Positions 9,293 to 18,455 of a stretch of 64,000 bases of DNA are shown here, in pieces. The notes beneath the pieces were generated by a model that ran no database searches, was not told the origin of the DNA, and saw nothing but the letters and a program-made list of their open reading frames with translations. How positions within the stretch are numbered: position 1 is the first letter of the stretch; every line of letters begins with the position of its first letter. The translations under genes and the position numbers were made by a program. The DNA comes from Thermoplasma volcanium GSS1 (GTDB taxonomy: Archaea; Thermoplasmatota; Thermoplasmata; Thermoplasmatales; Thermoplasmataceae), in contig NC_002689.2 of NCBI RefSeq assembly GCF_000011185.1, forward strand, positions 1,054,001 through 1,118,000. The letters are read 5' to 3'.

Positions 9293-10915
9293 TCAGTAGG
9301 CGTTTCCTGTCGACACTGGAGACTTAGCCAATCTCCTGCTTTTAAGGCCTAGGGTAGCAAGGTAGTATAGTGTCTTCACCGTACCAGTAAAGGAGTCGAA
9401 TTCCACTTTTCCATACTCCTCTGAGACTTTCCCTTTTGTCTCTGCAAGCTCCTTGAATACCTTTTCAACTCCAGAGAAGACTCTGTCGTTCATGCTTCTA
9501 ACAACCCATTGTATGATAGGATTGCGCATCTCGCTAGTAAGGTACGGGAATAAGTCCTTTGTTACCTTTATTGAATGCTTCCAGGAGAGATAAAGTATGT
9601 CCCAGTACTTCGTTGGTATCGTATCTATCCACGGGAATTCGTTGCCCTTCAACCTGCTAGCAGTCATTGGTATGACTGGAAGCGGGAATATCCATGCCTT
9701 AAGATCAGCATCTATCATCCTCTGCACTAATTTAATGCTCTCCTCAATATCCTCATCCGTCTCATCAGGGTAACCTATAGTCATTGTGTAGCATGGATGT
9801 ATATTGTTGTCGACCATTATGCCTGTGGCATCAATAATTACATCGCCCCAATCGTGCGGAGTCCAAGGAAATGGCTTTCCCCTCATATACTTCGAGATTA
9901 TTCTCTCACTACCACTCTCAAGCCCTACTACTGGAGCTTCGGCCGTGTATTTGTCATATTCGGCAATCTCTGCAATTGCCTGAACAGTCTTAGGGCTGGA
10001 TTTTGCACCAGGAGCAGATATGTGTGGGAAATATATGTGAGTAGCGCCGAGTTTCTTAACTGTAGTAAAAAGATTAACAAGAGCTTCGTGGTTGACCTGA
10101 AGTTTCTTAGAACCGTAAAGCATTATGTCGTCCGTAAGAAGCTCTATCCCCCTTATTCCATGATCTATGTTCAGTTTGACTTCCTTAATAATGTCATCCA
10201 TAGGTATTGATCTGAAGGTTTCGGGAGTTATCGAACAAAATTGGCAGCCACGTGGGCATCCCCTTGTTATCTGAACTTCTCCAAAGCGTGACGGTTTTAT
10301 TATTGTGGGGATTTCCTCAACCTTTGGCATTCTTCCATAAGTAACCTTAGGAACCTGTTCGCCATTCTCTATTTTTTTAACTAGATCTGGGAAATCTATC
10401 TCTGCTTCCCCATCCAGAACTGCGTCAACCCAATCCGGTATATCAAGTGCTATCTGCCATGCAGCTGGACCACCTATTATGACCTTGAAACCATACTTTA
10501 GCTTAAGTGATTTCACTTTTTCTCCGAGTTCTTTGAAAAACTTAGACGTCCATGAGTCTCCGCCTCCGAATATCATGGTAAGTTTCGTTGTAACTGGGCT
10601 AAGTGCATACGGATCGTGTACATTTATCCCCAAGACCTTTGTGTTTCTATCTATTGCCTTTTCTAAGTGTTCGGGTGGGGATACGACAACCGATATGCCA
10701 TTTTTGGCGAGGATCGCTTCTACCTTCCTCAATCCATAGGGAGCAACAAAAGCTTCCCCTGTATCATAAGCCTTTATTGGAGGTGTAAAAAATTTATCCA
10801 TGAAATACCGAGGAACAAGCCTAGAAGGGAGGCAAGCTACGTATCCAAGAGGAGATGATCCGTTATAGTCAGTAAAAGTTCCTCTGTCAGCCGTTAAAAC
10901 TACTTCCCAGGACAT
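9293..10915 (-). CDS. B12-binding-type radical SAM protein, candidate GDGT ring synthase relative
   Basis: A 540-residue protein with an N-terminal Rossmann-like half (residues 1-200) of the cobalamin-binding type and a radical SAM domain whose cluster motif is RGCPRGCQFC (C220, C224, C227). The N-terminal segments YFMDKFFTPP and APYGLRKVEA and the NVHDPYALSP segment recall archaeal enzymes that include the tetraether cyclopentane ring synthases GrsA/GrsB. Thermoplasma lipids do contain cyclopentane rings. The link to Grs rests on memory of the family, not a search; another C-alkylating radical SAM role is possible. The ATG follows an AT-rich promoter directly, so it is probably leaderless. 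Confidence 0.7.
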   Translation of the reverse strand: MSWEVVLTADRGTFTDYNGSSPLGYVACLPSRLVPRYFMDKFFTPPIKAYDTGEAFVAPYGLRKVEAILAKNGISVVVSPPEHLEKAIDRNTKVLGINVHDPYALSPVTTKLTMIFGGGDSWTSKFFKELGEKVKSLKLKYGFKVIIGGPAAWQIALDIPDWVDAVLDGEAEIDFPDLVKKIENGEQVPKVTYGRMPKVEEIPTIIKPSRFGEVQITRGCPRGCQFCSITPETFRSIPMDDIIKEVKLNIDHGIRGIELLTDDIMLYGSKKLQVNHEALVNLFTTVKKLGATHIYFPHISAPGAKSSPKTVQAIAEIAEYDKYTAEAPVVGLESGSERIISKYMRGKPFPWTPHDWGDVIIDATGIMVDNNIHPCYTMTIGYPDETDEDIEESIKLVQRMIDADLKAWIFPLPVIPMTASRLKGNEFPWIDTIPTKYWDILYLSWKHSIKVTKDLFPYLTSEMRNPIIQWVVRSMNDRVFSGVEKVFKELAETKGKVSEEYGKVEFDSFTGTVKTLYYLATLGLKSRRLAKSPVSTGNAY

Positions 10916-11075
10916 AATTTAATAATACTTTATAATATTTAAATATTGCTTACTTTTTTAGCTACATTATAACTTAATTCAAATATGATAACAAGCTAAA
11001 TGGCAATAGCTAAAAATGAATTTCCGTAGGACTAATAAATATTTCGCTAACCAACTTTAAACTACTTAACTATTA

Positions 11076-11993
11076 TTAACTACTATCCTGGAGCTTATCA
11101 AGCAGCCTTATCCTTTTAGCAGGATGAGGATGATCAGAAAATAGATCCGAAAGTATTCCGACCCTCATAGTTCTCCATTTATCTATCAGCGTTTCAACGT
11201 CCTCACGATCCATATCGTAATTAGCGAATAAAAGCATTGAAGCCGCCGTGTTTTTTGCGCTCGATCCGTAACGTACTATCTTTGCCAGGGCAGTCTGCAA
11301 ATTTCTAGCACCGTTTGGTATTGTTAATGCTGCGTTCGCATCTGCATAAGATTCACGCAATCTATTCACCGACAGTACCATTATGTTGAAGAGGAAACTG
11401 ACGACCATCAAAACTAAGGCTAAGATAATTGCTGAGCCGCCGTTTCTCCTATCACCAGCGAATAGAGTTGTATAAGCAAAATAGAATATTAATGTAGGTA
11501 TAAGACCTATGGCCATGATTACAGCCGAATCATGGTGTTTAAGATGCCCGATTTCGTGACCTATCACTGCCCGAAGTTCATCTTCATTCAATATGCCTAG
11601 AAGTGGCCGAGTTATTGCTATCCGCCTTCCAGCTATAGGAGATTCATAGGCAAAAGCATTGGGAAAAGACACTTCTGAAATGTAGAGCGTAGGTGGCCTG
11701 ATGCCATTTAGCTTTGCGACTTCTTCAACAATAGCTATTATGTTTCCGTACCTGTTGGGATCAGCTTTTTTAGCCCTATAGACCATATCTACTATATATG
11801 GGCCGATAAACCACTGAAGTAAATCCATCATCAGTACTAATACAAAAACACCAAAGATTATACCAATACTGTATATGCCGAAAAGATAGTAGGCGACAGC
11901 GTAGATTATTAAGCTTGCAAGAGCCGCTATCCCTAACCCTACCAGCAAGGAGAGAAGCCGCAGCTTAATGTAAGCTAAATTATTTGAAGCCAT
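11076..11993 (-). CDS. htpX: HtpX-like zinc metalloprotease (M48)
   Basis: Integral membrane protease for damaged membrane proteins. Two N-terminal membrane segments are followed by the zinc motif HEIGHLKHHD (about residue 146 from this start), two more hydrophobic segments and ESYADANAA, which supplies the third ligand. ATG 11993 is preferred over GTG 12002 because a GGTGG sits at proper distance upstream. The length of about 305 residues is usual. It is divergent from the secretion operon starting at 12138. Confidence 0.9.
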   Translation of the reverse strand: MASNNLAYIKLRLLSLLVGLGIAALASLIIYAVAYYLFGIYSIGIIFGVFVLVLMMDLLQWFIGPYIVDMVYRAKKADPNRYGNIIAIVEEVAKLNGIRPPTLYISEVSFPNAFAYESPIAGRRIAITRPLLGILNEDELRAVIGHEIGHLKHHDSAVIMAIGLIPTLIFYFAYTTLFAGDRRNGGSAIILALVLMVVSFLFNIMVLSVNRLRESYADANAALTIPNGARNLQTALAKIVRYGSSAKNTAASMLLFANYDMDREDVETLIDKWRTMRVGILSDLFSDHPHPAKRIRLLDKLQDSS

Positions 11994-12137
11994 AGGTACC
12001 ACCTTGCTTCTATCCTTTTATACATATACTATTAATATTTCTGTCACCCAAATTCAAGATCAATATTTAAATCAAGAGGCATGCGAAAAATAACACAAAC
12101 GCAACAAGATTAAAATGTCAATACAGAGTAAGTTATC

Positions 12138-13415
12138 GTGTTTAGCCATCACCAGACGTATCACACAATAAGTATTATGGTAGATTCCGATTCCCACGTG
12201 ACCGTAGTTGAACCTAATTCTGACCAAAAACTAGATACGGCTGTAGCTACTGTACTTCATGAAATATCTAGTTTCCAGAGCTTTGCTGTAGAAAGGGACT
12301 TAGAAGATGTTATAGAGAGGATCTCCAAAGTATTTAGAATATCGGATATAGATGCCTTCAGGTATTACATTAATAAATCGATTTCCGGCCTTGGCAAGAT
12401 ATATCCACTCTTTAATTTAGAAGAGGTAAAGGAAATAGATGTTAATGGCTACGACGAACCTGTGATAGTCAAACTTTCCGACGACAATTATTATACAACC
12501 AACATAAAGCTTCTCGCAAATGAAGTGGATTCAATAGCAATAAGATTGGCCCAGCTAATGGGAAAAAAGATATCAACAAGCGATCCGCTGGCAAGGGGGA
12601 CACTTAATAACCGCGAGGTTTCTATAACTTTCGGCACTGAAATATCGCCTAAAGGCTCCTCTATACGAATAGCAAGAAATGATTCCGGCTACGATTTGAA
12701 AAAATTCGTAGAATCAAATGGTTTTTCGCTGGAATCTATATCGTACCTAAAAATTGCTATTGAGAATTCAAAATCCATTGTAATAATAGGGCCTCATACA
12801 GAGTTAAAATACTCTGCCCTCCTCTTCTTGATGGACTTGGTAGATAAAGAAAAAAAGATTACTTACATAGGAGAGAAAATACCATCCAGATCGCCAGGAA
12901 ACTACATATTTATGAAGACGAAAGAAAAATCCATATTTAGCAGCCAAATAGATCGAGTATCGCTTATAAATACGGCAATGAGGCAACGACCTGATTATAT
13001 AGTTATAGATACAATCGAAGTTGTCGATTTGCCATCCGTTATACAGGCCATAACTACAGGACATCCCACATTTACTAGTATTGATATTGATTCGGTCTCT
13101 GCACTAGTTTCCGCATTCTCTGATTCAGCTCTAGATCTTGGGAGAGACATGGTATCTGTGATAGATATAGTCATAGAAATATCCGAGTCTTCAGACCGTA
13201 TCAGCAGCATCTATGAATTCGATAGGTTTGAGCACAATGATGTGCTTTATGACCTCGTGTTCAGCATTGACAAAACTACAGAAAAGCTTCGATACAATGG
13301 ATTTAGCCCAATGTTCCGGAGCATGTCAAATGCCATGGGCAAAGATGATTTCCATAGATATTTGGAGAACGTCCGCAAAATAACCTCAGAGCTTATAGAA
13401 AACGGGCTTTCGTGA
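12138..13415 (+). CDS. Catalytically dead GspE/TadA-like secretion ATPase paralogue
   Basis: A 425-residue protein with the layout of type II/IV secretion ATPases. The N-terminal part has the family segment around KEIDVNG (98-104) and the conserved SIRIAR (175-180). Every catalytic motif is altered. The P-loop position reads GPHTELKYSA (218-227) instead of GxxxxGK[ST]. The Walker B GE is DT (291-292), and the histidine box reads SIDIDS (314-319). The neighbouring QAITTGH is kept, so the fold is conserved. I infer a structural or regulatory subunit pairing with the active ATPase at 14996. The start is either GTG 12138 or ATG 12177; neither has a clear ribosome site. Confidence 0.82.
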   Translation: MFSHHQTYHTISIMVDSDSHVTVVEPNSDQKLDTAVATVLHEISSFQSFAVERDLEDVIERISKVFRISDIDAFRYYINKSISGLGKIYPLFNLEEVKEIDVNGYDEPVIVKLSDDNYYTTNIKLLANEVDSIAIRLAQLMGKKISTSDPLARGTLNNREVSITFGTEISPKGSSIRIARNDSGYDLKKFVESNGFSLESISYLKIAIENSKSIVIIGPHTELKYSALLFLMDLVDKEKKITYIGEKIPSRSPGNYIFMKTKEKSIFSSQIDRVSLINTAMRQRPDYIVIDTIEVVDLPSVIQAITTGHPTFTSIDIDSVSALVSAFSDSALDLGRDMVSVIDIVIEISESSDRISSIYEFDRFEHNDVLYDLVFSIDKTTEKLRYNGFSPMFRSMSNAMGKDDFHRYLENVRKITSELIENGLS

Positions 13416-13416
13416 G

Positions 13417-14265
13417 GTGTTGAAATTGCCAAGGAAGATATTCTTGTTCCTGCAGAGCCAAGTTGCCAGATACGTTCCAAGGAAGACCATTGATAAGCTG
13501 CAGGATCAACTCATAAAATCTCAAATTGAATTAAATGCTGTAAGTTACCTCACGCTCTCGATAATCGTTACCTTTATCTTCTTCATCTTGTTTGCAGCAA
13601 CATCTATATTTACATACTATTTTGATAGGCGGTACTTTTTCCTAGTGTCTGCAGTGTTTTTCCTGCTTGCAGCCCTAGTCCTGTACTACTCATCCTCTTA
13701 CCCGGAGATTAGGCAGAAGTGGATCGCTAGGCAGGTCAGCTTGAGAATTACGGATTTTCTTGCGATAACCTACTCCCTTTCGCTTTCAGGAATACCAGTA
13801 GATAGAATACTCAGGGATATTTCGAATATGGATAGCCTGGGGGAAATAGCGAAGGAATCTAAGAGGATAGTTGTGATGATGGATCGCCTAGGATACGACT
13901 TTTTAACGGCTTTAGAAAAAGCTGAAAAGATTACAGCTTCAGATGATCTTTCAAGGATATGGGCAGGTCTTCGCCTATCCATACTCCTAGATACTGATAT
14001 AGTTGCGTACTTCAGGGATCGGATAGACTATTATAGCAGAGTACAGGAGAACAAATCCAAGCTGTCTTTAGATTCACTTGGCTTAGCATCAGAGAGCTTT
14101 GTTGCCCTAGTAATTGCCTTTCCCCTTCTCATCTTTATGACAGGTTCCATAATATCCATAAAGAACCTTAGCACGATTTTCTTTGTAATATCCCTGATCA
14201 TAGTTTTAGGTGCTTCGGCTGTGATGTTCTATTTTACATCCAAAATAACGGGTGATCTTTCATGA
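13417..14265 (+). CDS. TadB/GspF-type inner-membrane assembly protein
   Basis: A 282-residue membrane protein with two hydrophobic segments at about residues 43-70 and 72-92, a cytosolic T2SSF domain in the middle, and two more at about 208-275. This is the topology of GspF/TadB/TadC platform proteins. A GAGG lies just before the start region. GTG 13417 is used here, though TTG 13420 or 13426 are equally possible. It starts one base after the stop of the dead ATPase and ends with an ATGA overlap into the next platform gene, so the operon is translationally coupled. Confidence 0.82.
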   Translation: MLKLPRKIFLFLQSQVARYVPRKTIDKLQDQLIKSQIELNAVSYLTLSIIVTFIFFILFAATSIFTYYFDRRYFFLVSAVFFLLAALVLYYSSSYPEIRQKWIARQVSLRITDFLAITYSLSLSGIPVDRILRDISNMDSLGEIAKESKRIVVMMDRLGYDFLTALEKAEKITASDDLSRIWAGLRLSILLDTDIVAYFRDRIDYYSRVQENKSKLSLDSLGLASESFVALVIAFPLLIFMTGSIISIKNLSTIFFVISLIIVLGASAVMFYFTSKITGDLS

Positions 14266-14999
14266 AGCCAATATACGGGGCTGTACCTGCACTCCTTGCG
14301 GTTGTGCTTTATCTGATTTACAGAAACCCAGCTGTAATCCTAGCTCTAATCGCATCGGGTATTGCAATAGCATTCGGATCTGAATACATCGATTTACGCA
14401 GAAACGAAGAAAAGAGAAACATGATGGTTCCATCATTTCTCAGGGATCTGTCCAGTTTTTCTTCATATGGTATGTCCATGTATAATATACTTCACTTGAT
14501 ATTATCCGAGGACCTAGGCCCTCTCAACGAGGACGTGAGAAACGCCCGTGCGATATTGGATAATGGGAATACAATAGAGGAAGTTTCAGCCTATCTAAGA
14601 AGCAGAAACTCGCGGGACTTAGACATAGTAGCAGAGGTGATGAAGAATGCAGATAGGGCTGGTAGGCCTGGCACTACCCTACAGTTTCTCTCAACTTACA
14701 TGAACGAAAGGATGAGCCAAAGGAAGAATGCCACCCAGACCGCAGAAAACTACGTAGGATTGATAATAGCTTCCTTTATGATATTCCTTCTTGTGATGAT
14801 AGTTGTGGATTATTATTTTATCCAGAGATCCGGCTTTCTGCTTATAGATTACATATCCGCTATTCTTATCATACAGTCCATTTTTACTGGATTCTATACT
14901 GGCCTAGTTAGATACTCTTCAATCAGATCAGGGCTCTTCTATTCAGGCATGCTTGTTACCATAACGGTTACTCTGTTGACGGTGGCGAGGTTGATATGA
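14262..14999 (+). CDS. TadC/GspF-type inner-membrane assembly protein
   Basis: The second platform protein, 245 residues. Two N-terminal hydrophobic segments are followed by a soluble helical T2SSF domain containing FLRDLSSFSSYGMSMYNIL, and two or three C-terminal membrane segments. Two separate GspF-like subunits are a trait of Tad-type and archaeal Epd/T4P machines. Both ends overlap neighbours by four bases (ATGA at 14262 and 14996), indicating fixed stoichiometry with the first platform protein and the ATPase. Confidence 0.82.
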   Translation: MKPIYGAVPALLAVVLYLIYRNPAVILALIASGIAIAFGSEYIDLRRNEEKRNMMVPSFLRDLSSFSSYGMSMYNILHLILSEDLGPLNEDVRNARAILDNGNTIEEVSAYLRSRNSRDLDIVAEVMKNADRAGRPGTTLQFLSTYMNERMSQRKNATQTAENYVGLIIASFMIFLLVMIVVDYYFIQRSGFLLIDYISAILIIQSIFTGFYTGLVRYSSIRSGLFYSGMLVTITVTLLTVARLI

Positions 15000-16228
15000 G
15001 GGTATACACTGTAGACAACAAGTTCAATGAAGAAACCGTAAAGTTGGGCTTACTTTATTTGTCACAAGCCCACGAGGTATCCATGGAAAACTTCGTAAAA
15101 CAATATGCCCTAGATCAAAGAATGGCCAGTTCCGTTTCAGAATTCGCCGAAGCCTACCGGATAGGCATGGGTAAGGTCGAACCGATCATAAACGACCCTA
15201 TGGTAGAGGATATAACCATAACAAGTGAAAACTACGTTTACATTTACCATTCAAAGCTTGGCCCAATGAGGACAGACGTATTTTTCACTGAGGACGAAAC
15301 TAGGAAGTTTGCACAGCACATTGCACAGAGGTCAGGAAAAACAGTTTCTGTCTATAATCCTGTTGTCGACGTATCATATAAGAATTACAGGATAAACATA
15401 GTTTACGAAGACGTTGGAAAGCCGTCTATATCTATCAGGAAGCTAAGGGCTGCAGCCTTCACACCCTTCGATCTTATACAAAGCGGTGCGGCCACTCCTA
15501 AAGTTATGGCCTACCTCTGGCTGGCAATAGAACACAGATCCAACATTATAATAACTGGATCAACTTCTTCCGGTAAGACCACGCTTCTCAATGCCATTCT
15601 GTCATTCGTACCGAGGGCATCTAGGATCGTAAGTATAGAGGATGCCCGAGAACTAAATATAATGAACGAGAACGTTGTCAGCCTTCAGTCAAAGATAAGT
15701 TTAACACAATCTGGTGGAATTTCAGTGAACGATCTTATAGAATTCTCAAAATATGACGGCGCAGACTATTTGGTCCTCGGCGAGGCCAGGGGAGATGTCA
15801 TAAGGTCTTATTTTAGGTACATCACTTCAGGCAGAAATGCGATCACAACTATACATGGGGGGTCATCGTCTGCCTTGATTAGGAGGCTTAAATCATTGCC
15901 GCTTTATCTTCCTATCTCGAACATACTGGCTATAGACGCAATAGTGGAAGTCAAAAACTCTGGCCGGAGATACATAAATAAAATATCTGAACCTTTTTAC
16001 GAAGGATCTCTTTCATTGAACAACGTTTTTGACTATTCTTCAGGCCACTATGAAGAATCAGGGGTTAGCTATCTACTGGAGAATATTGCCTCAAAAACCG
16101 GTATGGACAGAGAATACATTATTAAGGATTTAGACAGGAAGGCAAAAATCCTTGAAAATATGCAAAAACCTGCAGACTACATGGATTTCGTTAGAAAGGT
16201 AAGGGACGAAGCCAACAAAATTACTTAG
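14996..16228 (+). CDS. Active TadA/GspE-like type IV pilus secretion ATPase
   Basis: A 410-residue hexameric motor ATPase. Walker A GSTSSGKTT lies at residues 188-196, the Asp box in SIEDARELN, Walker B LGEARGD at 261-267 and the His box TTIHGGS at 284-290. All residues lost in the paralogue at 12138 are intact here. It closes the four-gene operon. No class III signal-peptide pilin or prepilin peptidase gene is seen in this window, so the extruded substrate is unknown. The 3' end overlaps the convergent antiporter gene by eight bases. Confidence 0.9.
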   Translation: MRVYTVDNKFNEETVKLGLLYLSQAHEVSMENFVKQYALDQRMASSVSEFAEAYRIGMGKVEPIINDPMVEDITITSENYVYIYHSKLGPMRTDVFFTEDETRKFAQHIAQRSGKTVSVYNPVVDVSYKNYRINIVYEDVGKPSISIRKLRAAAFTPFDLIQSGAATPKVMAYLWLAIEHRSNIIITGSTSSGKTTLLNAILSFVPRASRIVSIEDARELNIMNENVVSLQSKISLTQSGGISVNDLIEFSKYDGADYLVLGEARGDVIRSYFRYITSGRNAITTIHGGSSSALIRRLKSLPLYLPISNILAIDAIVEVKNSGRRYINKISEPFYEGSLSLNNVFDYSSGHYEESGVSYLLENIASKTGMDREYIIKDLDRKAKILENMQKPADYMDFVRKVRDEANKIT

Positions 16229-17519
16229 AGTTCCCATTGCCTTGATCCGGTATAAATATATTCTTCATTATAGGTGTATAAATCGTTTGAAATACGATCG
16301 AAAATAAGACTATAAATAAAGCTGATACGCCTATAACCGGCCCCCATGTGATGAGTATAGGTATGTTGTAAGATAATCCTACAACATATGGAAGTGTGGA
16401 TAGAACGACCGGTACTACTCCTCTAGGCCCAACTAAGGATATAAAAGCAACAATTTTATAGTAGCCTTTCATCTTTATTTTTCCAAGATCGGCTATCAAG
16501 ATGCTGGGAAAGACAGCAGCTGGCCTTACAACAAATATAAGTATTGTGGTTAGCATTATCCCTAGCAATATATACTGTTCTATTTCGTTTATGGTAAAAG
16601 ACGAACCTATCAACAAAAATATTATAGAAGTACTTAAGTATGATAAATTTTCCTGGAAGTTTTTCTCCCTCTGCCAGAATATTCCCTTGTCTGAAAAATT
16701 CCCCACTATTGCCCCCGTCGCAATTATTGCTGGGAATGGGGTTATAGATATGCCTTCAAATATAGTAAATTCAAATATAACCACACCAAGTAGTATTGCA
16801 GTCAGGTAATTTTCAAAGTTTATTTCTTTGTTGAGGTAAATTATTGCAAATCCTATAGCTACACCGACAACAGAGGGCACAGCTACCTGTATTAGGAAAT
16901 ATGCAACAATCCCAGGATAGAAAGATATGCTATTCGCTATGCTTGAGAATAGAGAGACGTATACGGAGTGCGGTGCTAGTATAGCAATTCCCACCGATAC
17001 CAGTATTATACCTACAGGATCGTTGAAGAGACTTTCACCAATCAGTACTTCAGATATATCTTCGCTGATCTTCATCCTCCTAAACAGCGGAATAAGTGTA
17101 ACTGGATCCGTAGGCGATATTATAGCTCCAAACAAAAACCCTATAATAAGCGGAGCTCCAGTAAAGAGGGAAAATAAACCGGCTGCTACAAGAGCGGTTA
17201 TTATCACACCTATGGTGTCGAGAGATGCAATTCTATAGAACGAAGATTTGAGAACCTTTATGTTCATGTTGTGGCTCTCGCTGTAGAGTATTATTACAAG
17301 GCCTATCATTCCTATGCCTACGCCGGCGAATGAGGAAAACAGGTACACAGAAAATGCAGGCGAGATTAATCTTAAAAATGGCCCAACTATGAGTCCTATA
17401 AATATGAGAATTGGTATTTCAACAACCGACATTTTCCTGGCTATAGGTATGGCTACAGCACTGAGCACAAGCAATAAGCTCACATCAAGATACTCACCAA
17501 AGGGAAATATTCCAGCCAT
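16221..17519 (-). CDS. CPA1-family Na+/H+ (or K+/H+) antiporter
   Basis: A 432-residue polytopic carrier with about 12 hydrophobic segments. It carries the CPA1 signatures SPTDP (135-139) and ESLFNDP (162-168), which hold the ion-binding aspartates, and a conserved GPRGVVP near the C-terminus. It probably helps hold near-neutral internal pH in an acid-living cell, but ion choice cannot be read from the sequence. ATG 17519 lies two bases after the nadE stop, so the two are one transcription unit. Confidence 0.88.
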   Translation of the reverse strand: MAGIFPFGEYLDVSLLLVLSAVAIPIARKMSVVEIPILIFIGLIVGPFLRLISPAFSVYLFSSFAGVGIGMIGLVIILYSESHNMNIKVLKSSFYRIASLDTIGVIITALVAAGLFSLFTGAPLIIGFLFGAIISPTDPVTLIPLFRRMKISEDISEVLIGESLFNDPVGIILVSVGIAILAPHSVYVSLFSSIANSISFYPGIVAYFLIQVAVPSVVGVAIGFAIIYLNKEINFENYLTAILLGVVIFEFTIFEGISITPFPAIIATGAIVGNFSDKGIFWQREKNFQENLSYLSTSIIFLLIGSSFTINEIEQYILLGIMLTTILIFVVRPAAVFPSILIADLGKIKMKGYYKIVAFISLVGPRGVVPVVLSTLPYVVGLSYNIPILITWGPVIGVSALFIVLFSIVFQTIYTPIMKNIFIPDQGNGNSK

Positions 17520-17521
17520 TT

Positions 17522-18250
17522 TTAATCAGGACTAAGGCTGTACGGCAACCTCCTCTTATGGTCTGACTTGGAGTGCAAATCCAATATTTTTTTGAAGTCT
17601 GGGTCTTCGCGGAGTTCTCCCTTGTCAAAGATCGATGACAAAATATCATCGATCTTAGAATATGGCATACCTATTTCGTCCTCGTCGGTTTGGCCCTGCC
17701 ATAGGCCTGCAGTAGGCTTCTTTTTTATAATAGATTCCGGAACCCCAAGCAACCTCGCTATCTCATAAATATCTCTCTTATACAGATGCTCTATCGGTTC
17801 TACATCGCAGCCACCATCTCCATACTTCGTGTAATAACCAAGCAACAGCTCGGTCCGGTTAGTTGTCCCTACGACGATTCCATTGTATATATTTGCAAAA
17901 TAGTATAGGACAATCATTCTTATCCTTGACTTAATGTTACCTATCGCTCCCTTGTCCACGGCGGATAGTGTTTTTGAAAAAGTATCCACTATATTCTGAA
18001 TATTTACGGTTGAATATTTTACGCCGAATGTGGATGCAAGTACATCCACATCATCATAATCTGATTTAGGCGTAGTGGCATCAGGCATAAACACTGCTTT
18101 TATGTTCTCATGTAAAAAAAACTTGGATAGAATGCCTAGAGTAACTGAACTATCTATCCCTCCGCTGATGCCTATCACTGCCTTCCGATCGGCAATGATT
18201 TTCCGCAAAAATTCCCCTATTCTTTCGATTTCCTTCTGGTAATCAGGCAT
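17522..18250 (-). CDS. nadE: NH3-dependent NAD+ synthetase
   Basis: Converts deamido-NAD+ to NAD+ with ATP and ammonia. The PP-loop SGGIDSS is at residues 29-35. Motifs for deamido-NAD binding (GTTNRTELLLGY and YGDGGCDVEPI) are present, as is the C-terminal KxxxPTAGLWQGQTDEDE segment. At 242 residues there is no glutaminase domain. It is the first gene of the pair with the antiporter. Confidence 0.93.
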   Translation of the reverse strand: MPDYQKEIERIGEFLRKIIADRKAVIGISGGIDSSVTLGILSKFFLHENIKAVFMPDATTPKSDYDDVDVLASTFGVKYSTVNIQNIVDTFSKTLSAVDKGAIGNIKSRIRMIVLYYFANIYNGIVVGTTNRTELLLGYYTKYGDGGCDVEPIEHLYKRDIYEIARLLGVPESIIKKKPTAGLWQGQTDEDEIGMPYSKIDDILSSIFDKGELREDPDFKKILDLHSKSDHKRRLPYSLSPD

Positions 18251-18455
18251 ATGTACTTACATATTGCAAATTAATTATAAAACTTCGTGAGCTTAGGGAC
18301 AAATTTCATTCGTTGGGAAATTCGATGATGCCGAAAAACAATAAATGGTTAATCATAAGTAAATTAAGATATTAAAATTTATAAATGTCAAGGGACCGCG
18401 TTGATCAATAAGAACCGAGTAATCCTTTTTACTTATTGCCTCTTCTTTCAAAATA

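Noticed and set aside
18330-18365. ATGATG string as C box of a guide RNA before folD end
   Set aside because: No D box at suitable distance on the same strand.
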